This document shows positions 1-12,300 of a stretch of 64,000 nucleotides of DNA, piece after piece. The translations under genes and the position numbers were made by a program. Each line of letters begins with the position of its first letter. Position 1 is the stretch's first letter. The notes under the pieces were generated by a model that had not been told where the DNA came from, made no database searches, and saw nothing but the letters and a program-made list of their open reading frames with translations. The DNA is from Fasciolopsis buskii (Eukaryota > Platyhelminthes > Trematoda > Plagiorchiida > Fasciolidae), in contig LUCM01000577.1 of the NCBI GenBank assembly GCA_008360955.1, positions 247,330 to 311,329 of the forward strand, given 5' to 3'.

Positions 1-1290
1 CGCCACACGCACCGCCGCCCTACGATCGTAGTCTTTCTGGATTTGAAAGGTGCTTTCGACTCTGGATTTGCCAGCACTGTTCAATGCTTTCCACCGGAAG
101 GGTATGCTGACGAAGTTCATAAACCTAATGCGAGCATTTTACTCGTATACCTATGGTCACGTGAGGGTATACGGTAAACTGTCAAGTTCATTCGAAACGA
201 CTAGTGGCGTTCGACAAGGGTGTCCCATCTCTCCATTCTTGTTCAACTTCGTCATGGACGAGGTGATGGAAGATGCTTTAGGAGATCTCCGGGATGTATT
301 AGTCGAACTGGGAAGTGGAGGGAAGCTGTGACCTAGGTTACGCAGAAGACGTGCCTGTTCGAGTCTGCGAACCATGCACAACGGGCACTCGATAGAATGT
401 GGAGGTCGGCTGCTCGGTTTGGCATGTGCTTTGCCCCTTCAAAGTGCTGTTGCAGGATCGGACGACAGCAATGCTGGACTTGGTGTTGATTGTAGGCCGT
501 TTCACCTGCCTTGGTAGCTGCATGTCGAACGATGATTGCTCGGGATTGAAGGCAGGTATGCGTATATCCAAGGCTCCTGCAGCTTACGCTGGACTGAAGC
601 ACTTGTGGCGTCGGTCTGATATTTCACCGAAGTTGAAAGGTCGTATGCACTGTGCTGCAGTGCGTTCAGTTCTGTTGTACGGTTGCGAGACGTGGGGTAT
701 GCGTGTGGCCGATGTTCGTCGTTTGGAGGTTTTCGACCACCGATGTTTACGTAATACGGCTAGTATTGGATGGAGTGACCGGGTGAGTAATAGGGAGGTC
801 AGGAATCTAATACTAGGTGTTGGCCCTCAGAACGGCTTGGTTCATCGCATGAAGCTTAGTAGACTACGCTGGTTGGGTCACGTGTTGCGTATGGTGAACA
901 CTCGTCTACCATGTAGTGCCCTATTTTGGGTTCCTCTCAGGGAATTGAAGAAGCTACATGGAGGTCAGCAAATGACGTGGCGACGTGGAATGCAAAAATG
1001 GATAACGAACTTAGGTAAAATTGGGTGTCTCACGTCTTGTTGGTTGGGGTCCGAAAGACTCGTCAACTAGCTGGCTGGAGACACTAAAGGATATGGCAGT
1101 GAACCGTGAACGGTGGCGATCGTGCTGTCATTTGGGGTTGAAGCGGGATCAACCGGCGGAAGTGGGTTTGCTGAGATTTGCATGCTATCTGAGGTAGAAC
1201 GTGAGAGAACAGGGATAGTACTTATTCCAGTGACACTACCACTAGCGTGGCCGACTGTGGAATCCGAAGAATGTAAGGAAATAGAGTGGA
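1..1290 (+). mobile_element. RTE-like non-LTR retrotransposon, 3' part: reverse transcriptase and C-terminal region, decayed
   Basis: This is the 3' part of an endonuclease/reverse-transcriptase element; the 5' end lies outside the window. Translation from about 50 to 331 gives reverse transcriptase block sequence, including SGVRQGCPISPFLFNFVMDE, the usual RTE-clade signature before the catalytic YADD block. A frame change near 60 separates it from the upstream motif related to DLKGAFDS. The catalytic YADD block itself is frame-broken after 331. A second open stretch, 399-1070, gives the C-terminal region: LWRRSDISPKLKGR, LLYGCETW, VFDHRCL and RLRWLGHVLRM. The same region recurs at 24985-25783, so the two belong to one family. 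Frame changes near 60, 331 and 1020 mean this copy cannot be active. The end is set approximately, where similarity to the other copy fades. The clade call is from motif memory, not a search. Confidence 0.85.
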
Positions 1291-1299
1291 AATAGGCGG

Positions 1300-2376
1300 A
1301 ATAGCACAAATTACTATGGGAACAAGTAATTGTGTAAGGTGGTAGGTCGCTTTTTCATATTAGAGGAGAGCTAGAAACGTTCGTGCGAAGATCATTCATA
1401 TTAATGGTTTTTATGCATTGTTGGCTGTTGCATTACTCGGTCGCTCAGTCCAGATGATGCACCTCTAACATTTGTGCTTCCAGGCCCCTTCTGCAAGACA
1501 CCAGAATCATCCTAGACCGGCCGATGACCGGTTGATCGTTTCATACACTTATAGACAATCTTGCTGGGTCAACTGAACACGACAAGGGGCATTGGCCTCA
1601 TTTAGTTGGTGGGCTACAATCGCCACATTACATTATCACCGGGGGGGGGCATTGTGGTATTCTTTTAGGGATATTGCTTGCAAGCAAAAGCCCACCACGC
1701 CCTCGGCTGCTGTTTTACCACGGCCGCCAATTCGGTGGATTTGAGCTTACCTTATTCACGGCTAACTATCTGGATGGTGGCCGTTTCCTTGTCCGCAACC
1801 CAGGAATGCGCCCAGTAGCATGAAGCTTTGCCCTGAAGCTTGATGTAGGCGAGAATTGCCGTGTGAGTTGGCAAGAAGCACTTCACTTGGCCCACAAAGT
1901 TGAACGTTCGTCTCATAGCAGCAAGATGTCAGTTCCCAATCGATTTCTTGATCCCCATAAGGCTACCAGATGACATAGGCGATCGCCGTTTTTCAAAGGT
2001 GATAGTATAGTCTTACCATTCCAATTGCCAAAACGACCGGGGTCGATTTCGGAACGTATACAAATACGTATGAGCTGGCGTATCTAGGTGTTTGAGCTGA
2101 GGAATTGATTTATTACTGCCTACATTCAGACTAGCATTATGGTCTGCCGATTATCTGATATTGGCAAGGCGTGTGCGCGCAAGAATCAAGCTGGTTTTAT
2201 AACTCCTGGAGCTGTATCGGCAAGCTTTCTATACGACAGGCGTTGAAAAAATGCCTTCCGTAGGACCACGATCTCTCCCTCGATTTGGAATCAAGTTTCG
2301 ATTCAGTCGACTATTCAATTCTGTGGCGCTTCCCATCACTAAAAGTGTGTTAGAGAGTCACTTCTCTTTCTTAATC
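1300..2376. other. No recognised gene or repeat
   Basis: I see no convincing coding frame or known element in this kilobase on either strand. It holds a run of nine G residues near 1641 and a moderately GC-rich patch (about 1690-2060) with short broken frames. That patch could be an old retroelement remnant, but no motif supports it. Confidence 0.4.
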
Positions 2377-2627
2377 ACTGTCATCATCATCGTTCAATGT
2401 TAAACACCGATGCCTTCCTCCTAGAGTTATACTTTGCCATGGAAAGAGTGAATATGCAAGATAGAAGGAAAGTGGACCTACGGAGGGTGGGAAAAGAAAG
2501 GATTGCCGCAGTCATCAACGTGAACTTCGCTGGCATGCTTTTCCGGTGGAAAGCACTGATTAGCGCTGTCCGGTCCACTAAGTCGAAGGCCCCTTTCAAG
2601 CCGAGAAAAACTATGACTGTGGGGTGA
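2377..2627 (-). mobile_element. RTE-like element, internally deleted copy ending in a GATGATGATG tail
   Basis: On the minus strand the sequence begins with the N-terminal reverse transcriptase motif (LKGAFDLVDRTALISAFHRK), then jumps directly to the element's 3' untranslated end. That end has a GTTTAAC, GAACG and then GATGATGATG order that matches the tail of the plus-strand copy at about 25680-25783. Roughly the rest of the reverse transcriptase and all of the C-terminal region are missing, so this is an internal deletion derivative rather than a normal 5' truncation. The upstream side is bounded by a (TG)13 microsatellite at 2631-2656. The tail match is by eye. Confidence 0.75.
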
Positions 2628-2630
2628 TGG

Positions 2631-2656
2631 TGTGTGTGTGTGTGTGTGTGTGTGTG
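2631..2656. repeat. (TG)13 microsatellite
   Basis: An uninterrupted TG dinucleotide run. It borders the minus-strand RTE remnant. Confidence 0.97.
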
Positions 2657-2659
2657 GCG

Positions 2660-3695
2660 TTTTTCGGATAACTGCCAAAGGGTAATGGTCTGGCCTGCTG
2701 TTCGTGGGCGTACGTCTTGCGAGTCGGTGTCATACGGTGCAGAATTAACAAAGTAAAGACCTTACTAACTATAAGAATAAACTAATCCCACGGATTGCTG
2801 CAGTAACTGCGTGCTCTTCTTGAGGACGCGTTTAGGCAATGACTCACTCACGCTACTCGTTCGAAGTATTGCGAAGCAAAGGAGTAAGCGATTTTATTAG
2901 GGTCTCTCCACTCAGTTTGAAAAGAATTAGTGGGAGTACGTCGAATGTTTGACTCGACTTCTCCTTTAGTTGTTGAGGGGGGTGGCGATCAAGAGGCCAA
3001 GGAATTCGCAGTTGTGGTCGGCGAAATAACTGTTAGCATGCAGCCAGCTGAACTGTTCCGTCAGGTTTTCGGTCCAACAGTCGAGTCTTTGCTGTCTGTC
3101 GCGAATGGGCTTTCCGTTTCTCGCACACGATTTCACTAACCGAAGTTCGCTGCCCGGTGGTGTCGCGTATAGGCCTAAACAATCTGACTGTTACTTGAAA
3201 CAGCTGCTGCCTCCAGCTCTCCGGCTGTCTTGACCCATCATTTCCACAGCCTATCCGTTGCTTGAGGCTGTAGATGTCGTTGCATCTTAATCACCTTACA
3301 GTTAGGGAGCCAGCGATTTTTCTCCATTAAGCTCAGAGATTCTTGCGAGACCCAGTGAATTTGATGGGCGTTGAATCTAAGATCACAGGAGAAACCGAGT
3401 GTATTGCCTGCTTCATTTGATCTCACTGCTGACTTACATTGCAGTTCGTCGGGGTTCTTATCTCGTCTGATAGTTTCTGTTCATGACTGTTGAAACGGGC
3501 GCATCAGACAAACGTTTTACGGCCAACTGGGCTTGCGGTCTTCGTCGATAGCCTTTGAGCTGCAGCGGAAATGAAGTTAAGACTAGTGCGTAGTCCGATT
3601 CTGCGTACGGGGGCCCGCACGATCTACAGTTGTAAACAGAACTGCGCTAAGGGTAGCTTAATGTGATTTGGTCGGTCTGACTTAGATTACCTTTC
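2660..3695. other. No recognised gene
   Basis: Only short broken frames are visible. The plus-strand frame 2930-3139 (69 codons) has no recognised domain. I cannot assign any function here. Confidence 0.4.
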
Positions 3696-3699
3696 GAGT

Positions 3700-4165
3700 A
3701 AGAACACCATGTAGCTTTACGACACGAACTGTCGGAAATTCGTGCCAGACACGAATAAACGATTGTCTGCACAAAACTGGAAAAGTTTATTCCCGTTATC
3801 TGTTCGCCGAGCAGATACGGTGCTGCGCACACTCGAGCATGCTTCCGATGCACCAAGTTTTCCAACTCATGAATTAAGGCCACCTGGTACCACTAGAATG
3901 TCAGTCTTTGCCCCGGCGAACAAGAGTGATGAATTCGTTATAAAACTCTTCCTTTTGTGTATCGGTGCCACAATATTCGGGGATGCCTGTCGAAATGACA
4001 AGCGAGTTGCCCTTGACACAACTACACTTTCCGACGCCGACTGATCCCTGCAGGCTTTCGGCACACGAACGACCATTAACCGGGACTCAGTCTAATAGAA
4101 CTCCTGTGGCCTTGCCACTCAAGACTATTCTTACTCCGCATAAACTCACAGCTTGAGCTGCTTCG
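3700..4165 (-). mobile_element. RTE-like element, apurinic/apyrimidinic endonuclease domain fragment
   Basis: Read on the minus strand in several frames, this contains pieces typical of the AP-endonuclease domain of RTE elements: a VPVNGR block, a CGTDTQKEEFYNE block and, after a frame change, the block before the conserved NGD/FCADNRLF segment. The part from about 3709 to 3950 is nearly identical, in inverted orientation, to 7505-7740. Stops and frame changes make it non-functional. Confidence 0.75.
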
Positions 4166-4329
4166 TCTCCTGAGGTGCACAGGAAGTATCTTGACGAGAC
4201 ATTAGGCGCTGCTAGTGGAACGACGCTACTCGAATCCTGAATCCGTGATTGTGAGCAGCTTTCATCGTGAAAGTTAGATTTCGCCAGAGCTTCTTACTCA
4301 TTGATTTTGCGACATTATTGATAGAATGA

Positions 4330-4905
4330 TTACGAAAATCGTCCTGCTCTCATATGATGATAATGACATAGTTGCTCAGTTAGTAGAATATGCAGCTGAT
4401 TTTGTACTCCTAGGTTATGACCCAGGTAAGCTTTAGTTGTTTTGCAACGGTCTGAACGACGTTGCATCTGTGTCTGTGATGCCTTTTGGACCATCAAGGT
4501 GCAGCATGTTTCTGCAGAACTGAATGTGCTGAAAGCAAAACCTTGCTCCTGCAGCGGAAGAGTTGGGTGAAGTTTACAACTTTTGTTATAACCCACCAAT
4601 TGGTGATGTATCAATTAAAGTGTTCTCGCATATGTGCGAGGCTCGATTAACGTTTAACAAACTGGGACATCTGTGTCATTGACGCGACACCAGGTTAGCG
4701 GCAAAGAGTTGAGTTTGCACTCTAGCATTAAGTTATGTCTTGCTATGCTGTCCATATATATGGCACTCGAGGACAAAAGATGTTCGAATATTGTCGGTAT
4801 CCAAACATCGCTGGGTGTCTCAGGCTGTGAGTTAGATACTCATTCTGAACGCTTTGAAATGCTCTCAGATAATCGGCGCCTCAAGTATAATCTGCTGAGG
4901 AAGTC
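4330..4905 (+). mobile_element. RTE-like element, reverse transcriptase active-site and C-terminal fragment
   Basis: On the plus strand the segment around 4375-4440 translates to VEYAADFVLLGYDPGK. This corresponds to the catalytic YADD box, with the second D absent in this decayed copy (YAAD). It is followed by GLNDV and a PSK block. Further on, 4640-4830 gives remnants of the C-terminal region: ARLTFNKLGHL, RDTRL and RTKDVRILSVSKHR. Several stops interrupt it. It lies directly beside an opposite-strand endonuclease fragment (3700-4165), so the two do not form one continuous element. Confidence 0.75.
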
Positions 4906-4939
4906 CAATTCACTGCCTTCTCGTGACAGGTGTTCCTAT

Positions 4940-5430
4940 TAAAGTGGAAAGACGAAAGTAAATGCCCGGGACCCTCCACCGAGTTGACTGATTATTGTTA
5001 CTCGGTCTAGGGAATTTGGATAAACCGTACTTCCAAACCAACTACAGGAGGCGTGCGAAGCACACGGTTGTGTGCTCACTGGCACCAGGGGTGTCTTTTC
5101 CCATCCGAAGGGTGCGTAAACTGACAAATCAGTCACTGGTTCCTAGTGGGCTGTGTGACCCTCAGACTGTCCTACTCCCCTGTGGGTTGGATCATTTGGT
5201 CAAACTCCCCGGGTAGGGTCCCTTAAGTCAGTCCTCTACTTTGGTTTCGGCAACAGGTTAGTATGAAGCCCGGAGACGACTCGTGGATCCCGATGGATGG
5301 CCGGCGGTGTTGAGTAGGGATTAGAAGAGCCAGCATGTGTTGTGAACTCTACTTATTGTTTCTTTCTATTTCTCCTTTTTTGCCCGTCGTTTCCACCCTT
5401 CCGCATAATTTCGATGGCACCCTATGTGTA

Positions 5431-5473
<43 letters not shown>

Positions 5474-6225
5474 GCCAACCGCTAGTGTGGGGACCAACCT
5501 ATTCACAGTATGGATACACCCCAGTAATGTATGGAGTTGCCCTTTGATGAGGAAGATAAGGTGCTTCATTGGTCACTGGTCCATCTGGAATCGTCAGTAT
5601 TACAGGTTGCGTTTGGTTGTATAAAGGATGGATGTCATGTAATAGGAAATAATACGCCAGAAAGCGATCGCCAGTGCAGTGATCCATATCAGATATGAGC
5701 CGGTTGATCTTAGGCTGGCTAGTTGGAACCTTTCACACATGCACATAAATAGTCTGACGCGGTATGCTACTACTTACTTCCAATTCTTTCTCTTATCTCC
5801 CTACTTTTTACACATTTGCACATTCATCGGTGTGACAATACGTCCGAGGGAAATTCTGTTCTCTCGTGTTGGATCTTGGCTAACGCCCACGTCTTACCAG
5901 AGCTGTTTTGACTAGATAGTGCCTCCTTTTCTCCTCGATGGCTGGTACGGCCAGCCGGGATAAAAGTGCGAGTGCTGAAGTTCTTGGAACAAGATGGGTT
6001 TTGCGCTTTAAATCCCATCCATCACTGTTCTGAATTATGGAAAATACCATTCAGGACTCGAGGTCTATTGTTCTGAATGATGTGGTTTCCTAATCATCTT
6101 GGAATTTTCACTGACGTCTGCCTGAAATCCCAAAGATGACTGATCCTGGGCTTCGGGACGTTTTTTATTGGTCGTGTTTATGCTACTTTTTCAGCCTAAA
6201 CATTTTTCAAACCCTTTTCTTTTAG
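4940..6225. other. Region upstream of the WDR44 gene; (TA)n and repeat-like sequence
   Basis: About 4960-5330 has the uneven, GC-rich look of a repeat (CCCGGGTAGGGTCCC, direct short motifs) but no recognised coding motif. A (TA)n tract lies at 5434-5467. Short frames at 5335-5547 and 5679-5915 run through or beside low-complexity sequence and I do not treat them as genes. The WDR44 promoter should lie in or near the right end, but I see no clear core promoter element. Confidence 0.4.
5434..5467. repeat. (TA)n microsatellite
   Basis: About 17 TA units in a row. It creates a spurious alternating Tyr/Ile stretch in one reading frame. Confidence 0.95.
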
Positions 6226-6274
6226 GGAAAGTCGGTTTTCATCTTGCTCGGACAATTTTTGCTGTATCAGTTTC
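6200..6274 (+). promoter_or_regulatory. Splice acceptor-like site and 5' leader just before the WDR44 start codon
   Basis: A pyrimidine-rich stretch ending in CTTTTAG at 6225 lies 49 bases before the start codon at 6275. It could be the acceptor of a 5' untranslated intron or a spliced-leader trans-splicing acceptor; flukes use both. No upstream in-frame ATG intervenes between 6226 and 6275. The sequence alone cannot decide which use is correct. Confidence 0.4.
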
Positions 6275-6354
6275 ATGAGTTCTGATGAAGACGAGTTTTT
6301 CGATGCACCCGACGCATTCGCTTGTAGCCCTTGTGGCCGTCGTTGGAGTGACAA
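6275..6354 (+). CDS. WDR44: WDR44 exon 1 (start codon, FFAT-like motif)
   Basis: Codes residues 1-26 and two bases of codon 27. Acidic residues precede EFFDAPD, which fits the FFAT core E-F-F-D-A-x-(E/D) that binds the MSP domain of VAP proteins. The open frame continues 106 bases into the intron before its stop, so a simple ORF call would give a false 61-residue protein. The donor is GTTTGT. Confidence 0.9.
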
Positions 6355-9342
6355 GTTTGTTAATTTTATTCACCTCGATTACGAATATTTAGTGAGGACG
6401 ATTTTCCTACGTCGGCACTGGACTTTGATAGTAAAAACGCTCAAAGGCGAAGTCGAGTAGAATCACTGAAACGAACTATCGATGACCACAAAATTCATTC
6501 GCATCTCGTAGATCCTGTGCAAGATATTTTTGAACTTCGTCGTGTTTCTCTTACTGATTCAAAGGTAATTTTATGTTACACTTTGAATGGCCTACTTTCC
6601 CCGCTGCCTCTTTGGTTCATAACAGTTAGATTCCTAGTTTGAATCGATCATTCGTTATAAATTTATTTTCTGAATATTACAAACGAAAATATATTTTAAG
6701 AATCACAAATTCGGCTGGATTCATTTAATGTGTTATGTCTAATTTTGGAAGGTGATTCTACGTAGCCGAATTTTTACCCGGTCCTACGTTACCTTTTACT
6801 TAAATCATTGAAAAGCACTAGGCTTCATCTTCGACTCCTGGATCCAAAAAAGTTTCCTTTCTTATGCAAACCAAGTAATTTTCAAAACTATTCAGTCAGG
6901 TTTACCCCTTTGTGAGGGCCATATGCCTTATATATAGATTGTGTGCTACTTTTTAGGTGGCTCTGGTTGAGTGATTGATTAATTACCAATCACTCCACTT
7001 ATTCCCTGTTTATTCATAATGGTTCCTTATGGTAACGTACCCGATACTTGCACCAGTTCATTGTCAGTTGGTTTTCAATTTAGTGGCTCATATTCCCTCC
7101 ACCGCTGTCAACTCCTGTATCTTGGCTTCTTCATCGTGCATGCTCTCACGCAGACTGGTCAATAGGTGTGTTTAACACCGACACTGACCTCATTGGCGAT
7201 TGGTGTCTGCTGCGTCGAAGAAGCATGAATTTCGGAATCAAGTAATGTAATTCAACCAGCTGCGCCTAATATCTCACTGAGATATTTCACGCACACATCG
7301 CGGTAAATGAAGCAACTCAAGCTGCGGGTCAGCGTTGTATGGGTATGACAAGGCTGAAGCGGCTCTTTTAGATTGGATCCTGGTTAATCGTCTTTTACGT
7401 AACGTAAGAACCCAAGGGTGTTGCATGCAACTTGCCTGTTATTTCGGCATATGCCTCCACCAGGTGGGGTGGAGAAAAACACTGACAATCAAAAAGGTGG
7501 GTTCTATGACGAATCCATCACTCTTGTTTGCCGGGGCAAAGACTGACATTCTAGTGGTACCAGGTGGCCTTAATTCATGAGTTGGAAAACTTGGTGCATC
7601 GGAAGCATGCTCGAGTGTGCGCAGCACCGTACCTGCTCGGCGAACAGATAATGGGGATAAACTTTTCCAGTTTTGTGCAGACAATCGTTTATTCGTGTCT
7701 GGCACGAATTTCCGACAGTTCGTGTCGTAAAGCTGCATGGTTTTCTAACTCAACAGGTACTCCAAATCACCAGTCGAATCGTCGTAAGTCGTCGTTCGGA
7801 CGGTTTCATTCAATCCTTAGGTCCTACTGGTGTATCTCTGTGTAGGACCGTTCATTGTGACAGTTTTAGTATGACATTCTTCACACCTCTCCTGTACTTC
7901 ATGTTCAAACATGAATTATACAAACAAACGGATGATATGGCCACGGGGTTGCCCATATCCCCCATTGTAGCGAACCTTTTCCTGCACTCGGTTGAATCAA
8001 AAGCTTTGATGGATTTTATTCATCCCCCCACGTTTGCATGTATGGTATGTTGACGATGCATTTGCAATCATCAAGTCAGCATAAAAAGATAGCTTTCTTC
8101 AGGATCTCAATCACAGTTGGTTCAGAAGACACCAGTGGAGTCATCAGCTTCTTAGATTGTCGGCTGAAAGTTAATGGCTGACGAAAATCCACACATTCGG
8201 ATAATTATTTTGACTTCAGTTCAGCTCATCCACAATACTTGAAACGGGCACTTATTTCTTCGCTAGCCAACAGGGTTAAAAAAACTATACAGTGATGATA
8301 CCGAACGTAAAGAAGAACGAAGACGTCTAAACTTTGACATTCATTTTTTCTTCCGGATAGATAATACGTTAAGACGCTACTAAAGATCAAGTCGGTGTGC
8401 AAGACCAAGACAACTGCATCTACAAAATCAGTTGCAAGGAATGCGCAGTAGAATAACTTGAACAAACCAGCGGACAACTGATGACACGGATAACAGAACA
8501 CAGAAGGAAAGAAAAGTGCAGACCTTCGGATAAGGCGGTCTTATCAATACTTGAGCGCGATTCAGCCATCGCTCTGCATGCCATAGCAGAGAGACATAAC
8601 AGATTAATAAAACACAAAAATACTCCAACGTGGATTCAGAACCTTCACTGATCGTAAGTTTGCTGAGGCTCTGGCGATAAGCATCCACCCCCACTTGCAT
8701 CAATCGGAACGACGGGGCATAGATTTCGGAGATATGGCCAGCCCTAACGTCTTTGATAAACAGGCATTCCAGAGGTCACCACGCTTGTTGAACCCACCAC
8801 CACGGCGGCGCATGACGACCCACAGTTCACGGTACATAATTCCACAAACACACAGTCAACTAAGCATCCGTTGCCATGTAAACGTTTCCTCAGTCACTTG
8901 ATTGTAAATCTTGCTTCGAGAAAGACTACCCACGGTAGCCGAAAAGTTGGCATATTACATCTACCAACGACGCTGTTATTAGTATGATATCATTCACAAT
9001 AAAAGCTAAGTTTGCCCAGATTATTATATCCCAAATTAAAAATATGTGGATTGTAGACTGTATAACAAACCACAGGTGGCTGTGTACAGGCAAAAGGATG
9101 GTACAGAATTGCATTGTGTTCACCTGTCGAAATGTCTGGCAAGGTTCTTTGTCGAAGCGGCCGCTCCACACATCGTTAGCATGCTTCATTTACGTATACG
9201 CCCACGGGAGTACCGTTTTTTCATCAATGTATCATCCGTCATGGCTTCGTGTTAATAGCAACCAGGTCAATGAAAATCTGCATTCAGGTGTTTTTTCACG
9301 ACACATTGTATACAATCCCAAAAGAGGCGATACCGCAAAAGG

Positions 9343-9379
<37 letters not shown>

Positions 9380-12300
9380 GACTGTTCTGTTATCATTTAA
9401 TCGGTATCTTTGCTATGCGATAGGACGGTTCGTGTTTTGGTTTGTGCTACGACTAGCTAGGGCCTCTGCCCGGTTGCTTTCAATCGTGGCAACTAGCCAT
9501 AACTGACTAAAGACAATGGATGACCCACACTGGGTGGTCGAAGACAAGCAAGCAATTGCTAGAAAATCATAACACTGATGATGAGATGAAACGTTCGCAG
9601 TCAAATTTCCTAGCTCCGGGAGCAAACGAATGTGGTCCTGTTGTACCTGAACCACGGGAAAGAAAATCATTCTCGAATTTCATGGTTTCGGGATCATATG
9701 ATCACTTTCCGGTCTCCTGTTTGACTGCACAGATAGTATTCCAATTTATGTAATTGTCATTCAATAGCGAATGGCGAACTTCCAAAACATTTCTGTTTTT
9801 TGCTATCACTTGGCAAGCAGATATTCTGGAAATCAATTCTGGTTATCACCAATAAACCCTGGCCCTACAACAATACGAGCCCGTGGGAGCGTATGAAATG
9901 AGATTTATTCCTAGCAAGATCACGCTTGCATTAGTAGAAGTATATTGTGGTTGATCACTGTCAATCGGTACTTTCCTAGATTATCTTGAGATGGAGTCCT
10001 CCAACTTGATTGTCAGGTGCAGAGACATGCCAGAATTTAGACTTCAATAATTTATTTGAGTGACTCATTCGATTCTCGCTTCTGAGCATCGAACAGGTCT
10101 TATATGTTATCAACGTCTAGGTATGGTTTGTTGCCACACGGACGAAACCCTAAAGGAAGACATACTTTCACTACAGTGAAATTAAATTGCAGGGGAATTG
10201 CTTCAATGAAACCGAAGTGTATATTGAGTGGTGGGACTCAAAATGATGCTTCTTTTGGGAAAAACTGTCGTTCAGTTTTGTTTTCTGGAAATTTGGTGGT
10301 ACTTTCGTCATCCCGATGGTGTGTTCCCTCCTCTTCTCCCACCCATTGAGAAGATTCCTTTTATTTGATTCCCCTACTGCTAGACGGTGATAAGACTGTG
10401 ATACAACTATCTCGAATATCTTCTCCTCTAAAATGGTCCTTTTCCAAGCTTTTTATGATTCATTGCCCACTATGCACTCACCAAAATACCAACCGGTTGC
10501 CAAGCTCACTGGTAACATTTTCATTTACTGCTTAGACTCAGTACATCTGTCTTGTGCTACAACTAATACACATCCTATATCCACTGACTCCGTCTGAAGC
10601 CTTGCCATTCAGTTGTCATCCTCATTTTCAACTTACTTTTCAGCTGCAATCCAGCTCCCAGAGAAGACACATTTTCATTCTCCAACATGTTACCACCGAT
10701 TGGTGTATTGCTTTACGGCTACTGCTTTTTTACAGTGATTATCTCCTTCGAAAATGTGCACTATTTGAGGACTCAAAAATTTTGTTTGCATAATAGTCGA
10801 ACAGGTATGATTGAATCTGACATCTCAACGCTCATGCGTATTGTTGCCTATTTCCAGGTTTTTGGTGTAAGGACACCGTCGGGAATGGCTAAAAGTAATC
10901 GGCCTGCTTACACACAACCCCACGAGTCGTTTCTCTCGGTAACTGTACCTGATCTGGGGAATCAAGATGCCACAGATCATAATGCAGGTAAACTTGTGCC
11001 TTACTGTCTAGCGGACGATGCCAATGGCGGTCACCTGAGGGCTCAGGCTTTCTTGGAGCACCAAGCCTCTTCTGGTAGGTAATTCCGATCCACATATGCA
11101 ATCTTCACAAGATTACTAGCTATGCTATCAGTCTTTGCCCATCTTCTTTTGTCGAGTTGCTGGATTTGTACTGTTTGTATTCGAGCTTTAGGAATTTGTG
11201 CTCAAGCTTTTAGACAAGTGAGCTCACTAATCTTCACAGTTGTGATCCAGGGCATAGTTTCTAGAGCAAAGGTACTCCATTTCTTAGGACCGGGCGCATT
11301 CACTTATCATCGATTTTGTAGCTAATGACTGTCATCTGGTGAGTTGGTACGAAGGGATAATACGGTTGATCTAGGTATTACCCCAGTATTGATTGGTTCG
11401 TAAAGTGCTTCACTACCTTACCGGGTTGAATATTGTTTTTTTCAGATGCACCAAGCCTGTCTGCCAACATGGCGCCACTGCCAGACCGCTTGAAACCCGA
11501 GGGATCATCTTTTCGTGTGCCGATCGATCGCTTTCTCCCAATTCCAACGGACACGAGTCCTACTGTGTTCTCGAAGCCAGTGTTTCCGTTCCCCTGTTCT
11601 CGACAATTTTCCCTCCCGGTGACACACACCACGAGAGCCCCGGTAATCTATTCGGCACCCGAAGTGTCTAATGCTCGAATTACAACCGAATCAAATGCTC
11701 TCATGGAATACGTAAAATCTTGGTCACTGGATGCAGCCAAACGACAAGCAGAAGGATTTCATTCTGTTCGAGTAAGCTTGCTTTCTGTGACCATTCAACA
11801 GATATATTCAGTGATCCCCTTCATTGCTGTTTTTAGTTGCGAAACTTAGGTACATATGTAGTTATCTGTCACGAAAGGGTTGGTACAGCCCAACACTCTT
11901 GGCTCATGCTACTGGCACCTGTGGTCACCGAAACTCCTGTTCAGTTCTCGGGTGCTGACTCCTATTTTTTGCGGCGATCGGAAGGCTCGATCACTTATAT
12001 CATTGATGTATTTGTCTGCAATGACGAAACGATTGGTTAACTTGGCCTCCCTTGTCCACGAATAAATTCAGGGATTTGTTTATAGTCCGAACGGTGCGAT
12101 GGCATGCGTCCCATTTCATCCTTACAACGAATCACCGAGAGATGCAAGTCCTTACTTGCCTCAGCCAATCCAACGTGGTTGCCAATCCGATGGCAGAGCA
12201 ATTACTCCACTGGATAAGCACCAGTGGGTTTATCTGGATGGTCCCAAGTTCTGTAGTTTGGGAGCAAAAATCCAACTCATCACGTTCTACTGTTTCATTT

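Noticed and set aside
11837..11849. 13-bp microexon candidate between WDR44 exons 4 and 5 (acceptor TTTTTAG, donor GTACAT)
   Set aside because: Including it shifts the frame; exon 4 joins exon 5 directly in phase 0.
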